Assembly (NCBI RefSeq): GCF_002878395.1
Contig: NC_061120.1
Span: forward strand, 118,966,481-119,030,480
DNA: 64,000 bases
Direction: 5' to 3'
Source of the DNA: Capsicum annuum
Lineage: Eukaryota > Streptophyta > Magnoliopsida > Solanales > Solanaceae
Shown piece by piece: positions 22,288-33,138 of this stretch. A model generated the notes under the pieces. The model had not been told where the DNA came from, did not search any database, and saw nothing but the letters and a program-made list of their open reading frames with translations. Made by a program: the position numbers and the translations under genes. Within the stretch, counting starts at the first letter, position 1. The number at the start of each line of letters is the position of its first letter.

Positions 22288-24791
22288 TGTAACACCCCGA
22301 TTCTATATGGTAGATGTTACATGATGCTTACGACTCCAAAGTACCACAATCTAACCCATGAATAATATCTGCTGTGAGTACTAAAGCATGATACTATAAT
22401 AAATACGGAATAATAGGCTAAATTTCCATAAGGTTCAAAACATCTGAATTAATGATAAATTATATCGTCTGAAATAACTATTTATAAAACTGAGCACTGT
22501 TTGAAAACTAGTCTGAAAAGCCTCTAACTGAAATTATCTAAGAGTAGAGTTAATGTGAATATTCACCAACTAACTCCATCTAATGAAATACTGAGTCTAC
22601 TAAAATAATTAAATAAAAGAATATCCTCGAATGATAAGGACTCACTACTATCTATTGATACTGGCTGAATCTGAATCTATCTAAGCGCGGTTAGGAACCT
22701 GAGCATCCAAACATATGATATGAGACGTCATAGAGCAAAGAAAGAGTATGCATTAGTATGTGGAATGTACTGGTATGCTAAATGAGGTAAGGCTGAATGC
22801 AAGGGTTTATATGCATGTACAATAATTGACTATATGATATAGAGTAACTGAACATGAGAGTACATGGATAACTAATACTGTTGTATTACTGAGTATGAAC
22901 TAATGTGCATATAAATAAATACGATTACTAAGCTTGTCTGAAGCTAAGTCCTGAGTTTTAATACTGAGTAACTGATATCTAAAGTTGCTGATACTGATTG
23001 ACTGTATCTAACAATCCTGATTCTGTAGAACTGAATTGAATTCTTTCCTGAATACTGAGACTAAGATTATGGGATGTAATCATCTAACCAATATGCCCCA
23101 AATAAGATAACTGAGTTAGGGTCCAACCTGTGAACCTAGTCGGAAGGGTGTCAGTACTGTAACACGAGAAAAAACAATAGAAAGTTACCCTCATCTGGTA
23201 GGTACTTAAATGAAAAAGGTGAAACACTCATCAGCCAAGTTAAAATACCTCATCAATCCTCAACTGGAAGGTTTGATGACTCAACCTACACTAGCTACGT
23301 AGTTCTGGAATGTAAGGATTGCTTCTTAGGATCACACCCTCTACCGGCAGGTGAGCCCCCATCCTTGAGTTTACTCTATGCTGAATCTTACTCCCAACTA
23401 AAAGACACTAAATTGAGTATACTAAACTAGACTAGACTGAATATTGAGTTTACTGAGTTTTCGTGAGTTCTGTAATCGACTAAGTTCTACTTAGTTCTAT
23501 AATTGACTGAGAGTACTACTAATCGTGACTTGACTGAGATTTTCTAATTGACACTGGCTCTAGGTAAATAACTAAATTTTGGGGTATTAAATATTCTAGG
23601 GCTCGATAGCATAAAAGAAAGGCATAGCATAATATTGAAATACTTAACAATGTACATTTTTCCATAATTCACTCATAGAGACATTTAATCCAACACTTGT
23701 AATGCATCTACTTATACATGAATGGGGAATACATGCTATCATGTTTTAATGGCACTATTTCATTCACATGGGCATTTTATCAAACACATGGGGAGCATGT
23801 TTAAGTTATACAATAATCCAAACATATAGTTATCATGGATATATCAATAAACTTGTAAATTCAAGGTTTTATCGTGAAGATCATGTTACTCAACACATAC
23901 AATGATTAATTCCATTAAAGCATGCAATTTAATCATGGACTAAAACCCAACAATAACATGAACATGAATTCGATTAAATTCAAGCATTGAAGTTCATAAT
24001 TCAACAATCTTGTATTTTGAAAATAGATTCATGAACTCTATTGGTGAAAGGAACCGATAGGTGAACACCTAAGATACATTAATTTATGAGTTTCTTGAAG
24101 TTCTTGGTGAATCCGTTGAGATTGCTCTTGTTTTTAAAAATCTAGGGTTTGTAGTTTTTAGAGAAAATTCTATTAATTTAGGGATAAATTGAGTAAATAA
24201 TGACTTAAAATGTTTTAAGGGATTAAATCCCATATCTGGGCATGGTAAAATCCCGAGAAAACACTGTTTTAGCCCAGGATGAAACATTTAATTTCTGTCC
24301 AAATTTTTTGAAATTGGCATCTGCCGCAACGCGACACTATTGCGTCGTGTCTCTTAAAATTACAAACTGAGACAATGCTAGGTGGCGCAATGCAGTGGTA
24401 TCACATTGTCAATTTGGTTGAGACTTGGAAGTTCACCGCGATGCAGTGGAATCACGTTAGTACACTGAAAATTAAGAATTATGAAAATAAAATATGGCAT
24501 GATACACTGGTATCGCGGTACCTCACTAGAAACTGACAATTGCCATTTTGACATACTCTGCAATGTGCTACTGGCCTGAATAATGGTGTTTAACGACTGA
24601 AACTTAAAATAGCCATAACTTATTACCCGGTTATGAGATTTAGGTGAATTTTATATCGTTGGAAAGTTAATTCAATTTCCTACAAAATGGCTGTCTCAAA
24701 ACTAAAAAAATACTAAGCGTTTCAAAAATTTCATATTGAATAACTTATGAACTGAGAGTTAAGTTAAGCTTAAGAAATACATGGTACTACA
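22288..24791 (-). repeat. E3 outer LTR 3 (5' LTR), 2504 bp
   Basis: Same ends as LTRs 1 and 2 (minus-strand start TGTAGTACCATG at 24791, end CGGGGTGTTACA at 22288). It directly abuts GTATT and the resumed E1 reverse transcriptase. The frames 24563-24378 and 24287-24084 within it are chance openings in LTR sequence. Confidence 0.85.
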
Positions 24792-25303
24792 GTATTGGCT
24801 TAGGGTATTTCGATTCTATTTGTGAAGAAAAATAAAGGTTCTATCTATATATGTATCAACTACAGGCAGCTGAATAAGGTGACAATGAAGAATAAGCACC
24901 CTATGCCTCATATTGATGATTTATTTGACCAACTTTAAGGTGCAACACTGTTTTTTAAGATTTATTTGAGGTTTGGGTACAATTAGTTGAGTATATCCCT
25001 AAGATAGCCTTAGGACTTATTATAATCATTATGAGTTCTAGATGATGTCTTTTGGGTTGACCAATGCCTCAGTAGCATTTATGGACTTAATGAACTGTAT
25101 TTTAGGCTGAATTTAGACTCCATTGTAATTTTTTTATTGACAACATTATAATATATTCGAGTGATTGGGAGGAGCACGAGCAATATTTAAGGACTATTCT
25201 CCATATTTTCAAACATCACAGGCTTTATGTTAATTCTCAAAGTGTGTGTCCTGTCTTAAGTCTGAAGCTTTCTTAGGGCACGTGGTGTCTAAGGATGGTA
25301 TAA
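24792..25303 (+). pseudogene. E1 reverse transcriptase, second part
   Basis: Plus strand; picks up where 5347 stops. 24792-24806 reads V-L-A-stop-G, the decayed V-S-P-W-G motif. Then [40 protein letters not shown], and after frame shifts FGLTNA-like and YIDD-like segments (F-I-D-N in this copy, near 25130-25150). The region ends EEHEQYLRTI and LGHVVSKDGI at about 25300. RNase H and integrase are not found after the next insertion. With 3526-5347 this makes E1 a Gypsy element split by at least three later insertions. Confidence 0.8.
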
Positions 25304-25924
25304 TGATACAAGAATAAATATGAAAAGACTAAATACACAAAAACAAGGGGAAAATAAGGGAATAACGTGACAAATACACAAACAAAGAAAACACTAAAAC
25401 AAGGGATAAAGGGATAGTGGGATAGATAGATAGACACAAATGACAAAAAAAGGACAACCAAAAGATCTATCAAATCTAAGAACATTACTTAATATTACCA
25501 AGAGCACCTATCTCTTACATAGACCTCAAGGGAATTAGATTCCTGAGCAACCCAATTTTCTAAAATATGATCAACACAAGCTAATACAAGCTTGTCTCAC
25601 ACTCTCTAAGGAGCATTCAATCATAATTCATCAAAAACTATCTAAGAAATAACCTAAAGCTAGCTATTTATAGTCTAGGGTTTAATTTATTACAATGGGC
25701 CCAAAATGGCCAAAGATAAAGATAGAACAAGACCCAACTTATTCAGGGCATGTTTTTACTTGAAGGCCCTAGTGATGATCCAGTACGATCTTAGCAGTCC
25801 ATTTCCCATTCCATCACTCTCTTAGATCATGAAGAATCCCTTCATTAGGCTCCAAGTTATAAACCACATATGGAATTGCTCTATCTCATACTTAATAGTA
25901 TGGATGGCCATTTGGTTTGCAGCA
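25304..25924 (-). repeat. 3' LTR of E4 copy 2, 621 bp
   Basis: The minus strand starts TGCTGCAAACCAAATGGCC and ends TTGTATCA. It aligns with the LTRs at 2678 and 63006; the shared block is GAGGTCTATGT, then a primer-site-proximal GTATCA end. It is followed on the minus side by E1 RT, not a primer-binding site, so this is the 3' copy. Confidence 0.75.
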
Positions 25925-25938
25925 TCCTCCCCTTCTTG
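25925..25938 (-). promoter_or_regulatory. Polypurine tract of E4 copy 2
   Basis: The minus strand reads AAGAAGGGGAGGA next to the LTR start. The frame 26040-25822 runs through it as NLFQEGEDAANQMA, a coding pattern often seen across the pol end and PPT of plant Gypsy elements. Confidence 0.7.
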
Positions 25939-26681
25939 AAAAAGATTCGACCTCGAATCCAAATTTTGCAAAACCAAAAGAAGGATAAACGAATACAATA
26001 TCCTCAAAGCATGAGGGTTTGAGTTAGCACATTCAATCATACCATCATGCTAACCAAGCATCAAAATGATCAATGAATGGTGTATAACCCCCATAAAGTA
26101 AGAGCTACTTGGTTATTTAAGAGATTTGGACAAAGGGATTGCTAGATAAATCATGGTAATCGGTCAACTAGTCATAAAGGCTCACATGGATTCCAAGTCT
26201 CAATAAGATCATAACCCCTTTATCGCACTCATCTTTGTTGGAGACCCTTCCCTTACACAACTTTTTCCTCTCAAGTAGATTATAAACCTCTAAGAAAGAC
26301 TTTCCTTCATAGGGATGAGTTTTAATACCCTCACCCATAGTTGGCTTGTCTTATTGCCTAAGCACTGAGTGGTGTGGAGAAGAACGACCATATTTCAAAT
26401 TATCTCTAGGATCAAATGGGCAGAGCACCCATGGACATGGGTTTAGGAAATACTTATTTCCCCAATATTACCACCAATACAATTATTTATACTCTATATA
26501 CTAGGATGATCGGCAACAAAGGCAATTAAAGGGTAATACCTATTCAATGGACCAATATTTTTAATATCACCATTCACTTGAAATTCTTTAAACACTTCAC
26601 AAATATCCTCAGGTGGTGGGTTAGGTAAAGTTGGTCCTCATGACTTCCATAAGACAATGTACTATCACTCATCACAATGGC

Positions 26682-27122
26682 TTAAATACTAGGTGGACAA
26701 AAATCTATCTTTCTACTAGAGTCAATTTTGTCATCATTAGGATCAACTAGTGTATTGACACTCTCAATTTGTACATTATCATCATGAAGAAAAGATACAT
26801 TAGGCTCACTTAAAGATAATCTATCATTCACACTTAGTTGGCTACTAACCTCATTCACTATAGTGCAAGTGTTAGCTTTGTTACCTTGAAGTTTATTTGG
26901 AACATGTCCACTCAAGGGAGTTTGAATATTTTGTTGATAAGGAAGTGTGGATTTAGTTAAGCTTAGACAATCTATCATATTGTCTATCTTCCTTGAAAGG
27001 GATCTTTCCATGTTACCTATCCTACCATTAATAACATTAAGCTTCTTTACGATAGAAGCTAACATTGCATTTGTGTTTTTACTATCCATGGTGTATGATG
27101 TTTCACCTTTTTGAGCCATCAT
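26682..27122 (-). CDS. Gag-like coiled-coil ORF of E4 copy 2
   Basis: A 146-codon open frame starting MMAQKGETSYTMDSKN. Residues 15-55 form an amphipathic, probably coiled-coil stretch (MLASIVKKLNVINGRIGNME, RSLSRKIDNM). The rest is polar and low-complexity, rich in Ser, Asn and Asp. No zinc knuckle or enzyme motif is seen. The start is supported because the same ATGATGG context, with a preceding TAG|GT, occurs at 1412 in copy 1. The frame is shorter than a usual gag and probably truncated; it may be only the N-terminal part. Function is unknown; a particle-related role is inferred from position alone. Confidence 0.45.
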   Translation of the reverse strand: MMAQKGETSYTMDSKNTNAMLASIVKKLNVINGRIGNMERSLSRKIDNMIDCLSLTKSTLPYQQNIQTPLSGHVPNKLQGNKANTCTIVNEVSSQLSVNDRLSLSEPNVSFLHDDNVQIESVNTLVDPNDDKIDSSRKIDFCPPSI

Positions 27123-27551
27123 ACCTATTAAAAAACACTAAACAAAATAAAAACAACAAATAATTTAAAGGTTAGGAAATCAACCTCACAAGCTCTCAAG
27201 GTTCACACCTTTGTTTGTCACTCAATTGGCGTCGGAAGTGTTGATAGTTCATTTGTACTCCAATGAAATTGCTTGGCATAAATTGTGGCTTAAGGTTGGA
27301 GTGGATTCTTTTTTAAAGGACTTAATTAAACAAAAATTATGTATGGACTTATTTAAAAAACTAACAACAAAGCAAAAAAGGAGAAAAAACTCGAAACAAA
27401 TGTGACAATAAGAGAAACGGACTCAAAAACTAATTCTCAGCTAAGTGGGATGGTTACTAGTTGCTAATTAATTTTCAGAATCAATAAAAACAAGTTAAAG
27501 AATCAAGAAAAGAAACTATAAATCAAAAATTGAGCTTACAAAAATTTTGTC

Positions 27552-27606
27552 CAAGTTGGGGACTTAGTTGACGACTAGGATCGTAGTCGTCACTTGGTTG
27601 ATGGCT
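27552..27606 (-). repeat. GTCGTC-type hairpin words in E4 leader
   Basis: Contains TAGTTGACGACTAGGATCGT and GTCGTCACTTGGTTGATGG, the same words (opposite strand) as the minisatellite in the E8 leader at 38882-39311. Confidence 0.6.
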
Positions 27607-27700
27607 TATCACGTCTTAGCAAGTTCCGATTCGTGTTCAGTCTTTTTTCTTATAATTTTTTCTTTGAAAGATTCACCAAAAATATGGAGAATCACCAATA

Positions 27701-28510
27701 TGATCGTCTCAACAAGTCCATGAATGGCTGGAATGTTTGTTGCACGTAGAGGTAGTGTGGAGGATTTCCAAGTCATTGGATATTCACCAAGAATTTGCCA
27801 ATTGCTTCTTCTCCAACTTGAGGTATTGTTAAGGCTGCCTTGGATGAAAAATACAAGGAGTTGGGGTTTTCAAGAGAGCTTTCAAGCTCAAAACACTTTT
27901 GAATTTCTTTTGGTCCCCTATTGTACTTCGATTTGTGTGTCTTCCTTGAGAATATTCCTCTTTGTTATTTTTTGATCCTTTTATTCTTTGGAAAACTTGT
28001 GATGATGGAATTATTTTATACTTTATCCCTGATTTATGTGTTAATCCTAAACCTGCTAATTGTTTTTGGATGTTATATCACATACGATGCTGGGTCCAAA
28101 GGCAAGTCCACTTTTCCTGCACAGAGTTAGGTGGATCGACTCGATTCATTGGTCGATTTCGGTGAAGTAGTGAGCTTCTATTTTCTGAAATGCATGATTA
28201 GTTCTTCAGTTTTCTTTTCATAGAATATAATTGAGAGTTCACATTATCATTAACATTATCATTGTCACTATCAGGGTCGAGGAAATATTCTAGAGGCTTT
28301 GTGGATATTATTGTTGTTGGGTTTTGTTCGCTGGCATTTCATAGACTTTGAGTTTTAATTACTCTATCTTATTATATATTTGAAATTAACTTGTTGTTAG
28401 GTGTGTTATGTTTCTACTTGGCTAGGCAAAGGGGGTGGTCTCCGATTCTCGGTGGACTTGAGATACCCAACATGGCTAGGTTCTAGTTTAGGTCATGACA
28501 ACAGGCTACA
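27701..28510 (+). repeat. LTR-like debris
   Basis: Non-coding. 28085-28510 has the look of an LTR tail: TCCACTTTTCCTGCACAGAG, a run of TTATCATT words, and an end of GGACTTGAGATACCC then TTTAGGTCATGACA. Frames at 27724, 27921 and 27962 overlap one another and match nothing I recognise. The family is not identified. Confidence 0.35.
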
Positions 28511-29244
28511 TTAATGTGTTACTTTAGGTTGGGTTTGACTTAGAATTGATTACTTTCCTAATTAACATGTTCCTTAGGTATGATAGTAACCAACCCTTGA
28601 CCGTTTCTCCTTGACATAGAAATGGGAACTTGCAGGGCTTAAGTAGGTTTGGTAGCCAAAGATTATACTTAATGAATAAATAGACTATAGGCTTGAAACA
28701 CTTGGACTTCCATCAACTATTCCACGCTTATTTATATGTATTTTTATTCCATTTTAGATTTGGCTTGTGCTTTATTGCTATTATTATGAATTCTGGTATG
28801 AATCTAGCGTAGCATTATGATTATGATTTACTCTTGATAAGATCACCTATTACATTGATGATTGGTTACTTATTAGTTTTGGTTTGAGTCAGACATCCTT
28901 CTATGATTATGATAGGGATGTTCTGGTCTTCATCATGGTTATTATTGAGAATTCTGGCAGTTATACTTAGTCTAGTAATTGGGAGTTCTGTTAGTTGTAT
29001 ACTGACCATTTGGCCTCTTATTATTATCCATTATTTCTGGTTTGAGCCTAGTTTTAGGCATCATGTTATCAATCATTGGTTAATATTCAAGCCCAATACA
29101 TATATTTATTTTTAGTATGTATTTGTGATCGAGCAATTTTTTGATATTGTTACAATTAAAGTTTATTTTTGTCTCTTATATTAGAGTTCCTCTAGTTTGC
29201 ACACCGCGCTTACGGGGGTTCTGTTGGTTAATTGTCTTCTTAGG
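28511..29244. other. Unassigned AT-rich stretch
   Basis: No open frame with recognisable motifs, no LTR ends, no RNA gene seen. The frame 28903-29115 is hydrophobic only because of T-rich sequence. Confidence 0.35.
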
Positions 29245-29400
29245 TGTGTCCTCTGGGCTTATGGAGGCCTAGTTAGGTTGTAGTTAGTCCTTTTCTTTAA
29301 TTTGATGTACTTATTTCTTTTATGTGTCTTCTGGGCTTATGGCGGCCTAGTTAGGTTGTAGTTAGTCCTTTTCGTTAATTTGATTTATTTATTTCTTTTA
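29245..29400. repeat. 78-bp tandem duplication
   Basis: Two copies of a 78-base unit centred on CTGGGCTTATGGAGGCCTAG (at 29253 and 29331), differing by a few bases. Confidence 0.85.
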
Positions 29401-30540
29401 TCATATCGGCTAACATTGCTCGATATTTATACTCTTACTCATTTTTCAATTGACTTAGCTCACACCCTCGCACTATATTTATTCTTTTTGTATATTAAAG
29501 CTCAGTTGGTCGATGATATATATTAATTACCCATTTCTTTGGAACTCATAATACACTTCCACATCTTTATCCTGATGTAGATTTGAGCACGAGCCACCAG
29601 CACTAATGTCATATCAGGCCTTGTTGCTGATTTAGAGATGGGGTAGATTTCTAAAGTGTAGAGCTGATCCTCATCCATCTATTTTAGTTATGTTATTTTA
29701 TATTTATGAGACTATAGTGTATATATGTATATTATACATATAATCTAGTACTCTTCTTTGTGGTTATAGTGGCTCTTGTATCGATCTTACCAGGTCTTTG
29801 GAGGGATTCATTTTGTATATTTTGTTCTCTTCCTCCTCGTGTACATTGTATTTATAAATGTATATCTCTCTTTACTTTCTATTGTTGTTGATAGTACCTT
29901 TTTTGTTCCCCTTTATCTTCCACCAATTATCCCAATACTTTTCGTTTCGAGCTATGATTTATCTTACCTACTAGTAGGTTGGGGCTGGTTCTATTATGAC
30001 TTCAAAAATTGGATCGTGACAATTTATGCATTATATTTTCATTATAACTCAATCATCTTATGATACAAACTGCATATCATGTGTTTTAGTACTTATGCAA
30101 ATCATCTAATGTAGATACTAGCTTGGATGATCGTTCTTGATCCTGTTCATTCAGATGATGCTTGATCGGATTTAGGATGAGCTCTTGACAATCAGAGACA
30201 AACTCATATCCTTCCTAATTTACTGTTTATATTTTTTGCATATTTTGGATAGATACATATTAGATTAGTGCCTACTCTAGTCTTAGTAGCTCTTATACTA
30301 GTGACACCTGGTTCGAGGTTGGTTTTCATTGTATATTTTATCTTTCTGGTTTCTATAGAGTCTATATTGTATATTTTGGTACCTATTATGATGTATCTAT
30401 ATGTAGTGGCTTGTTATTTTTTTCTCTTTTTTGTTGATTGTTTCTTTCTGTTTATGGTTAGGGGTTTATCTTACCTAATCAAGGGATTATGTTAGGTGCC
30501 ATCATGACCCAATTTTAGGTCATGAAATTTTTCTAATTAG
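29401..30540 (+). repeat. LTR-like debris with TCATGACC ends
   Basis: T-rich non-coding DNA. Two marks recur: AAATTGGATCGTGACA at 30006-30021 and GCCATCATGACCCA near 30498, also found (minus strand) at 35880-35915. They look like termini of a dispersed repeat family I cannot name. The hydrophobic frames 29776-30063 and 30268-30495 come from poly-T composition. Confidence 0.35.
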
Positions 30541-32487
30541 TTTTGTTTTCAACAATAAAATTGTTTATTTGGTCAAATATAACAATGTTAATAAAACATG
30601 AAAAGAGTTGTTTTGTTTCTTCATAGCTCAAACAAAAAGTATAAGAGAGATGAAGACACATGTATCCTTCTTGTTCCTTGCTGATGAATATATTTCCCAT
30701 TGATATAATTGAGTGAAGGATTATAACCATTTCCTTGAAATACTTTCTTAATGTCACATACAATAAAAATAAAATTCGGGTATATGTTTCAAAAATTGAC
30801 GATGGTGGTGATGGGATAACTTAAGAAAAATCAATTTGGTTTTTCCTTTTTATTTATTATTTTCCTCTATATTTTTATTTATTTTAAAATAAAGTAGTGG
30901 CATTTGATAGCTTGAAGGAGCAAAAACACACAATTACATTAATTCCAGGTTAAATATGTTTAGCCAAATAACAAAAAAAAGTCAAAATTAAAATAAGACA
31001 ATAATTCAAGGACTGAAAATGTTATTTGAACATTTTTTTATAATTCAGAAATTCCTATAAATAATTTTAACAAGAAAAAATTGTAAAAAAATACTATTGT
31101 AATTCACCTCATATAGACTGATAGATTTTCTAAACAATTATTAATCAAACAAGAAAAAAAGAGAAGTTTTATTATTATACATGTCAGTACCATCAATAAC
31201 TATGAAATTTATATTAAGGAAAAAATTCATCAGCGTTAAAAGTCGTGATGGTTTATGTTTATAAATACACAACCTCAAGACTGTGTTTTTTCAAATAATA
31301 TTTTTTCTGATTACTTCTCTAGTTAGCAAAGACTGATTTGTTATAATAAAATTATAAGTTAATAATTTTCTCACATATTAATTTTTGTTTAACACAAGAA
31401 TCATGAGTAAATTAATTATTTCATAAGTATTTGTTATAAGTGTACTGTCATACCCTTGCAATTATCATATTTATATATAATCCACCTCAACATTAACTTA
31501 AAAGTTGGAGTGCATCACTACTTTATATTCATTTATTTAGATGAAGAATTTGTAAAACTTATAAGATTAGGTCGCATGACAATCATGTGCTCAATACATC
31601 TTATACTATTTTGATTGCAAAATTTATCTTCAGCTATTGAAGAATCATTTTGATAATCATTGATGCTCTTTCTAATCATTGTAGTGATTACAGTTATTTT
31701 AATTCCCTTTGTATACCAACATTTATTTTTTCAATCACTTAATTTTAATTCGAACTTATTATATACTGTTACCATATTTCTTCACATACTAAAGCCTTGA
31801 ATGGACTGTACCAAGTGGGACAAACTTGATTCATTTTCATCAAAAATATATTATTTTTCCTTGATTAGGCATTTTCTTTCCCCTCTATATACTGTTATAA
31901 TGCTTATAAACGTCCCATGTTCATTGTACATTTTAGTGCAAAAATCTTCTAAATCATACTCTTCCAATTTCCATTTCTATTTTCTTTATTTTCTTTTTAG
32001 ATAATTCACTCAATCAAAGGCACATCCATTCCAACATTTTCTTACCATAAATGATTTTTGCATTACTTTTGGGCTTCTGTCAACCCATTCATACCATTTA
32101 GCTTTATCCTTTTTCCATAAAGTGATATCAAATGACTTAAAAGTCCTATGTTAAAGTAGATTTTATTCCCCACTATCCCAATAGCTGTCAATTTATCAGT
32201 AATCACAGCGGGTGGTTTTTATTAGCTAGAATAGGAAAGGTTATTTATGGTGGAATTAGAAAAAAGATGTGGGTTGTTGTCTCCTAGAAAGTAAGAGAGA
32301 GAAAAAGCATTGGGAACTGTGTTTAGGAGAATATTTTTAAAATTTAGAGTAAGAAATTACTTTTTCTAATTACTTTTATTGATGATGATTCAAAAATCCA
32401 TAGGTTTAAATCTTGAAAACCAAATATTAAGTGTTTTAATATTTCAGAAATTTCATTCTCTAGTAGTAAGGGAGACAGGTTGAAAGC
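30541..32487. other. Unassigned low-copy-looking DNA
   Basis: AT-rich with no match to any other part of the window and no retroelement motif. Frames at 30763-30533 (minus) and 31801-32004 (plus) are under 80 codons and unremarkable. No tRNA, splice-linked exon chain or promoter could be supported. It is the best candidate for old host sequence in the window. Confidence 0.4.
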
Positions 32488-32720
32488 TAAAGTGTAGCAC
32501 CCCATACTTTTTTCTAGCTAATTTCATCTCAAGAATGCCTAGTATTAGCTTTTAAATTGAATGATGATTATTCCATGAGGATTTTTCAAGATTTTCACTT
32601 TTTGTCATATGGAAAATTCATTAAACTTTCGATCGATATAAGATTCGCCCAAATTCGATAACCGGGTCAGAAGTTACGACTATTTTATGTTCCTGTTGTA
32701 AAACAATGCCATATTAGTTA

Positions 32721-32915
32721 GTGGCATGCGCGCCACAAGAGGAAATGACATTTGAAAATTTTCAGTAGGGGTCTGAAATTGGCGCATCGTGCCAGGGCCC
32801 AAATTCATAATTATCCGTTTTCTAGTGTCTCAGCGCGATTTCCCTCGCATCGCGCCAAAGTTCCAGGTTACAAAGGAACTGGCAACACAATGGCCCCGCG
32901 TCGTGCCAGGGGTCC
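32721..32915 (+). repeat. CpG-rich repeated words in E6 U3
   Basis: GTGGCATGCGCGCCAC, GGCGCATCGTGCCAG, CGCATCGCGCCA (32846-32857) and GCGTCGTGCCAG recur at about 40-50 base spacing in a region otherwise poor in CpG. The same region is decayed at 46655-46870 and 49790-49990. Confidence 0.7.
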
Positions 32916-32981
32916 AATTTGGGAAATTTTTATTGAAATTACAAGACGCCTTCAGGGTTAAAAGGGTCAATTTTTCACCCC

Positions 32982-32989
32982 TATTTAAG
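32982..32989 (+). promoter_or_regulatory. TATA box of solo E6 LTR
   Basis: TATTTAAG here; the same position reads TATATAAG in the other two E6 LTRs (46944 and 50074), each preceded by CACCC. Confidence 0.6.
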
Positions 32990-33128
32990 CCCTTTAACAC
33001 ATGATTTAGCAACTTTTCACCCAAAATACACTCTCTTCTCTCAAAAATCTCTCAAGAACAACCTAGGACTTTTCATAGAAGATTCAGAATCAACAATTTC
33101 CTCTGTCAATCTTCACGAAATCACGAAC

Positions 33129-33138
33129 TAAGGTATGC
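33129..33138 (+). promoter_or_regulatory. Splice-donor-like site in E6 LTR
   Basis: CTAAG|GTATGC, conserved at 47117/47118 and 50237/50238 in the other E6 LTRs, about 640-655 bases from the LTR start. Confidence 0.4.

Larger units (their letters stand above)
7690..24791 (-). mobile_element. Chromovirus array E3: LTR-internal-LTR-internal-LTR
   Basis: Three LTRs of about 2.5 kb (7690-10205, 15048-17558, 22288-24791) alternate with two internal regions (10206-15047 and 17559-22287). All are on the minus strand, each with its own primer-binding site, gag, protease, RT, RNase H, integrase and polypurine tract. The bases outside the array are GTAAT (7685-7689) and GTATT (24792-24796), a probable 5-bp duplication with one change. 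No such duplication was seen at the middle LTR, so both internal regions share it, as expected from unequal recombination between LTRs of two copies rather than two independent insertions. The array sits inside E1 and E2. Lineage: Ty3/Gypsy chromovirus, Del/Tekay-like by the integrase tail. Confidence 0.8.
25304..27700 (-). mobile_element. Gag-only LTR element of family E4 (copy 2)
   Basis: Minus-strand order: leader (about 27700-27123), gag-like ORF (27122-26682), a decayed stretch (26681-25939), polypurine tract (25938-25925), 3' LTR (25924-25304). It is inserted in E1 RT directly after codons KDGI. The 5' LTR and the right-hand duplication are missing, so the element was truncated on the right; the limit near 27700 is approximate. 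With no RT, protease or integrase it would depend on enzymes from another Gypsy element (LARD-like). Confidence 0.65.

Noticed and set aside
29776..30495. Hydrophobic frames that look like small membrane proteins (29776-30063, 30268-30495)
   Set aside because: They come from T-rich non-coding DNA. Similar Phe/Leu/Ser-rich frames appear in several LTRs (38064, 55981, 63529) and none is conserved as protein.
32752..33024. Overlapping ORFs on both strands (32752, 32789, 32830)
   Set aside because: They lie in the CpG-word and start region of a solo LTR; stops are few there only because the local base composition is less AT-rich.
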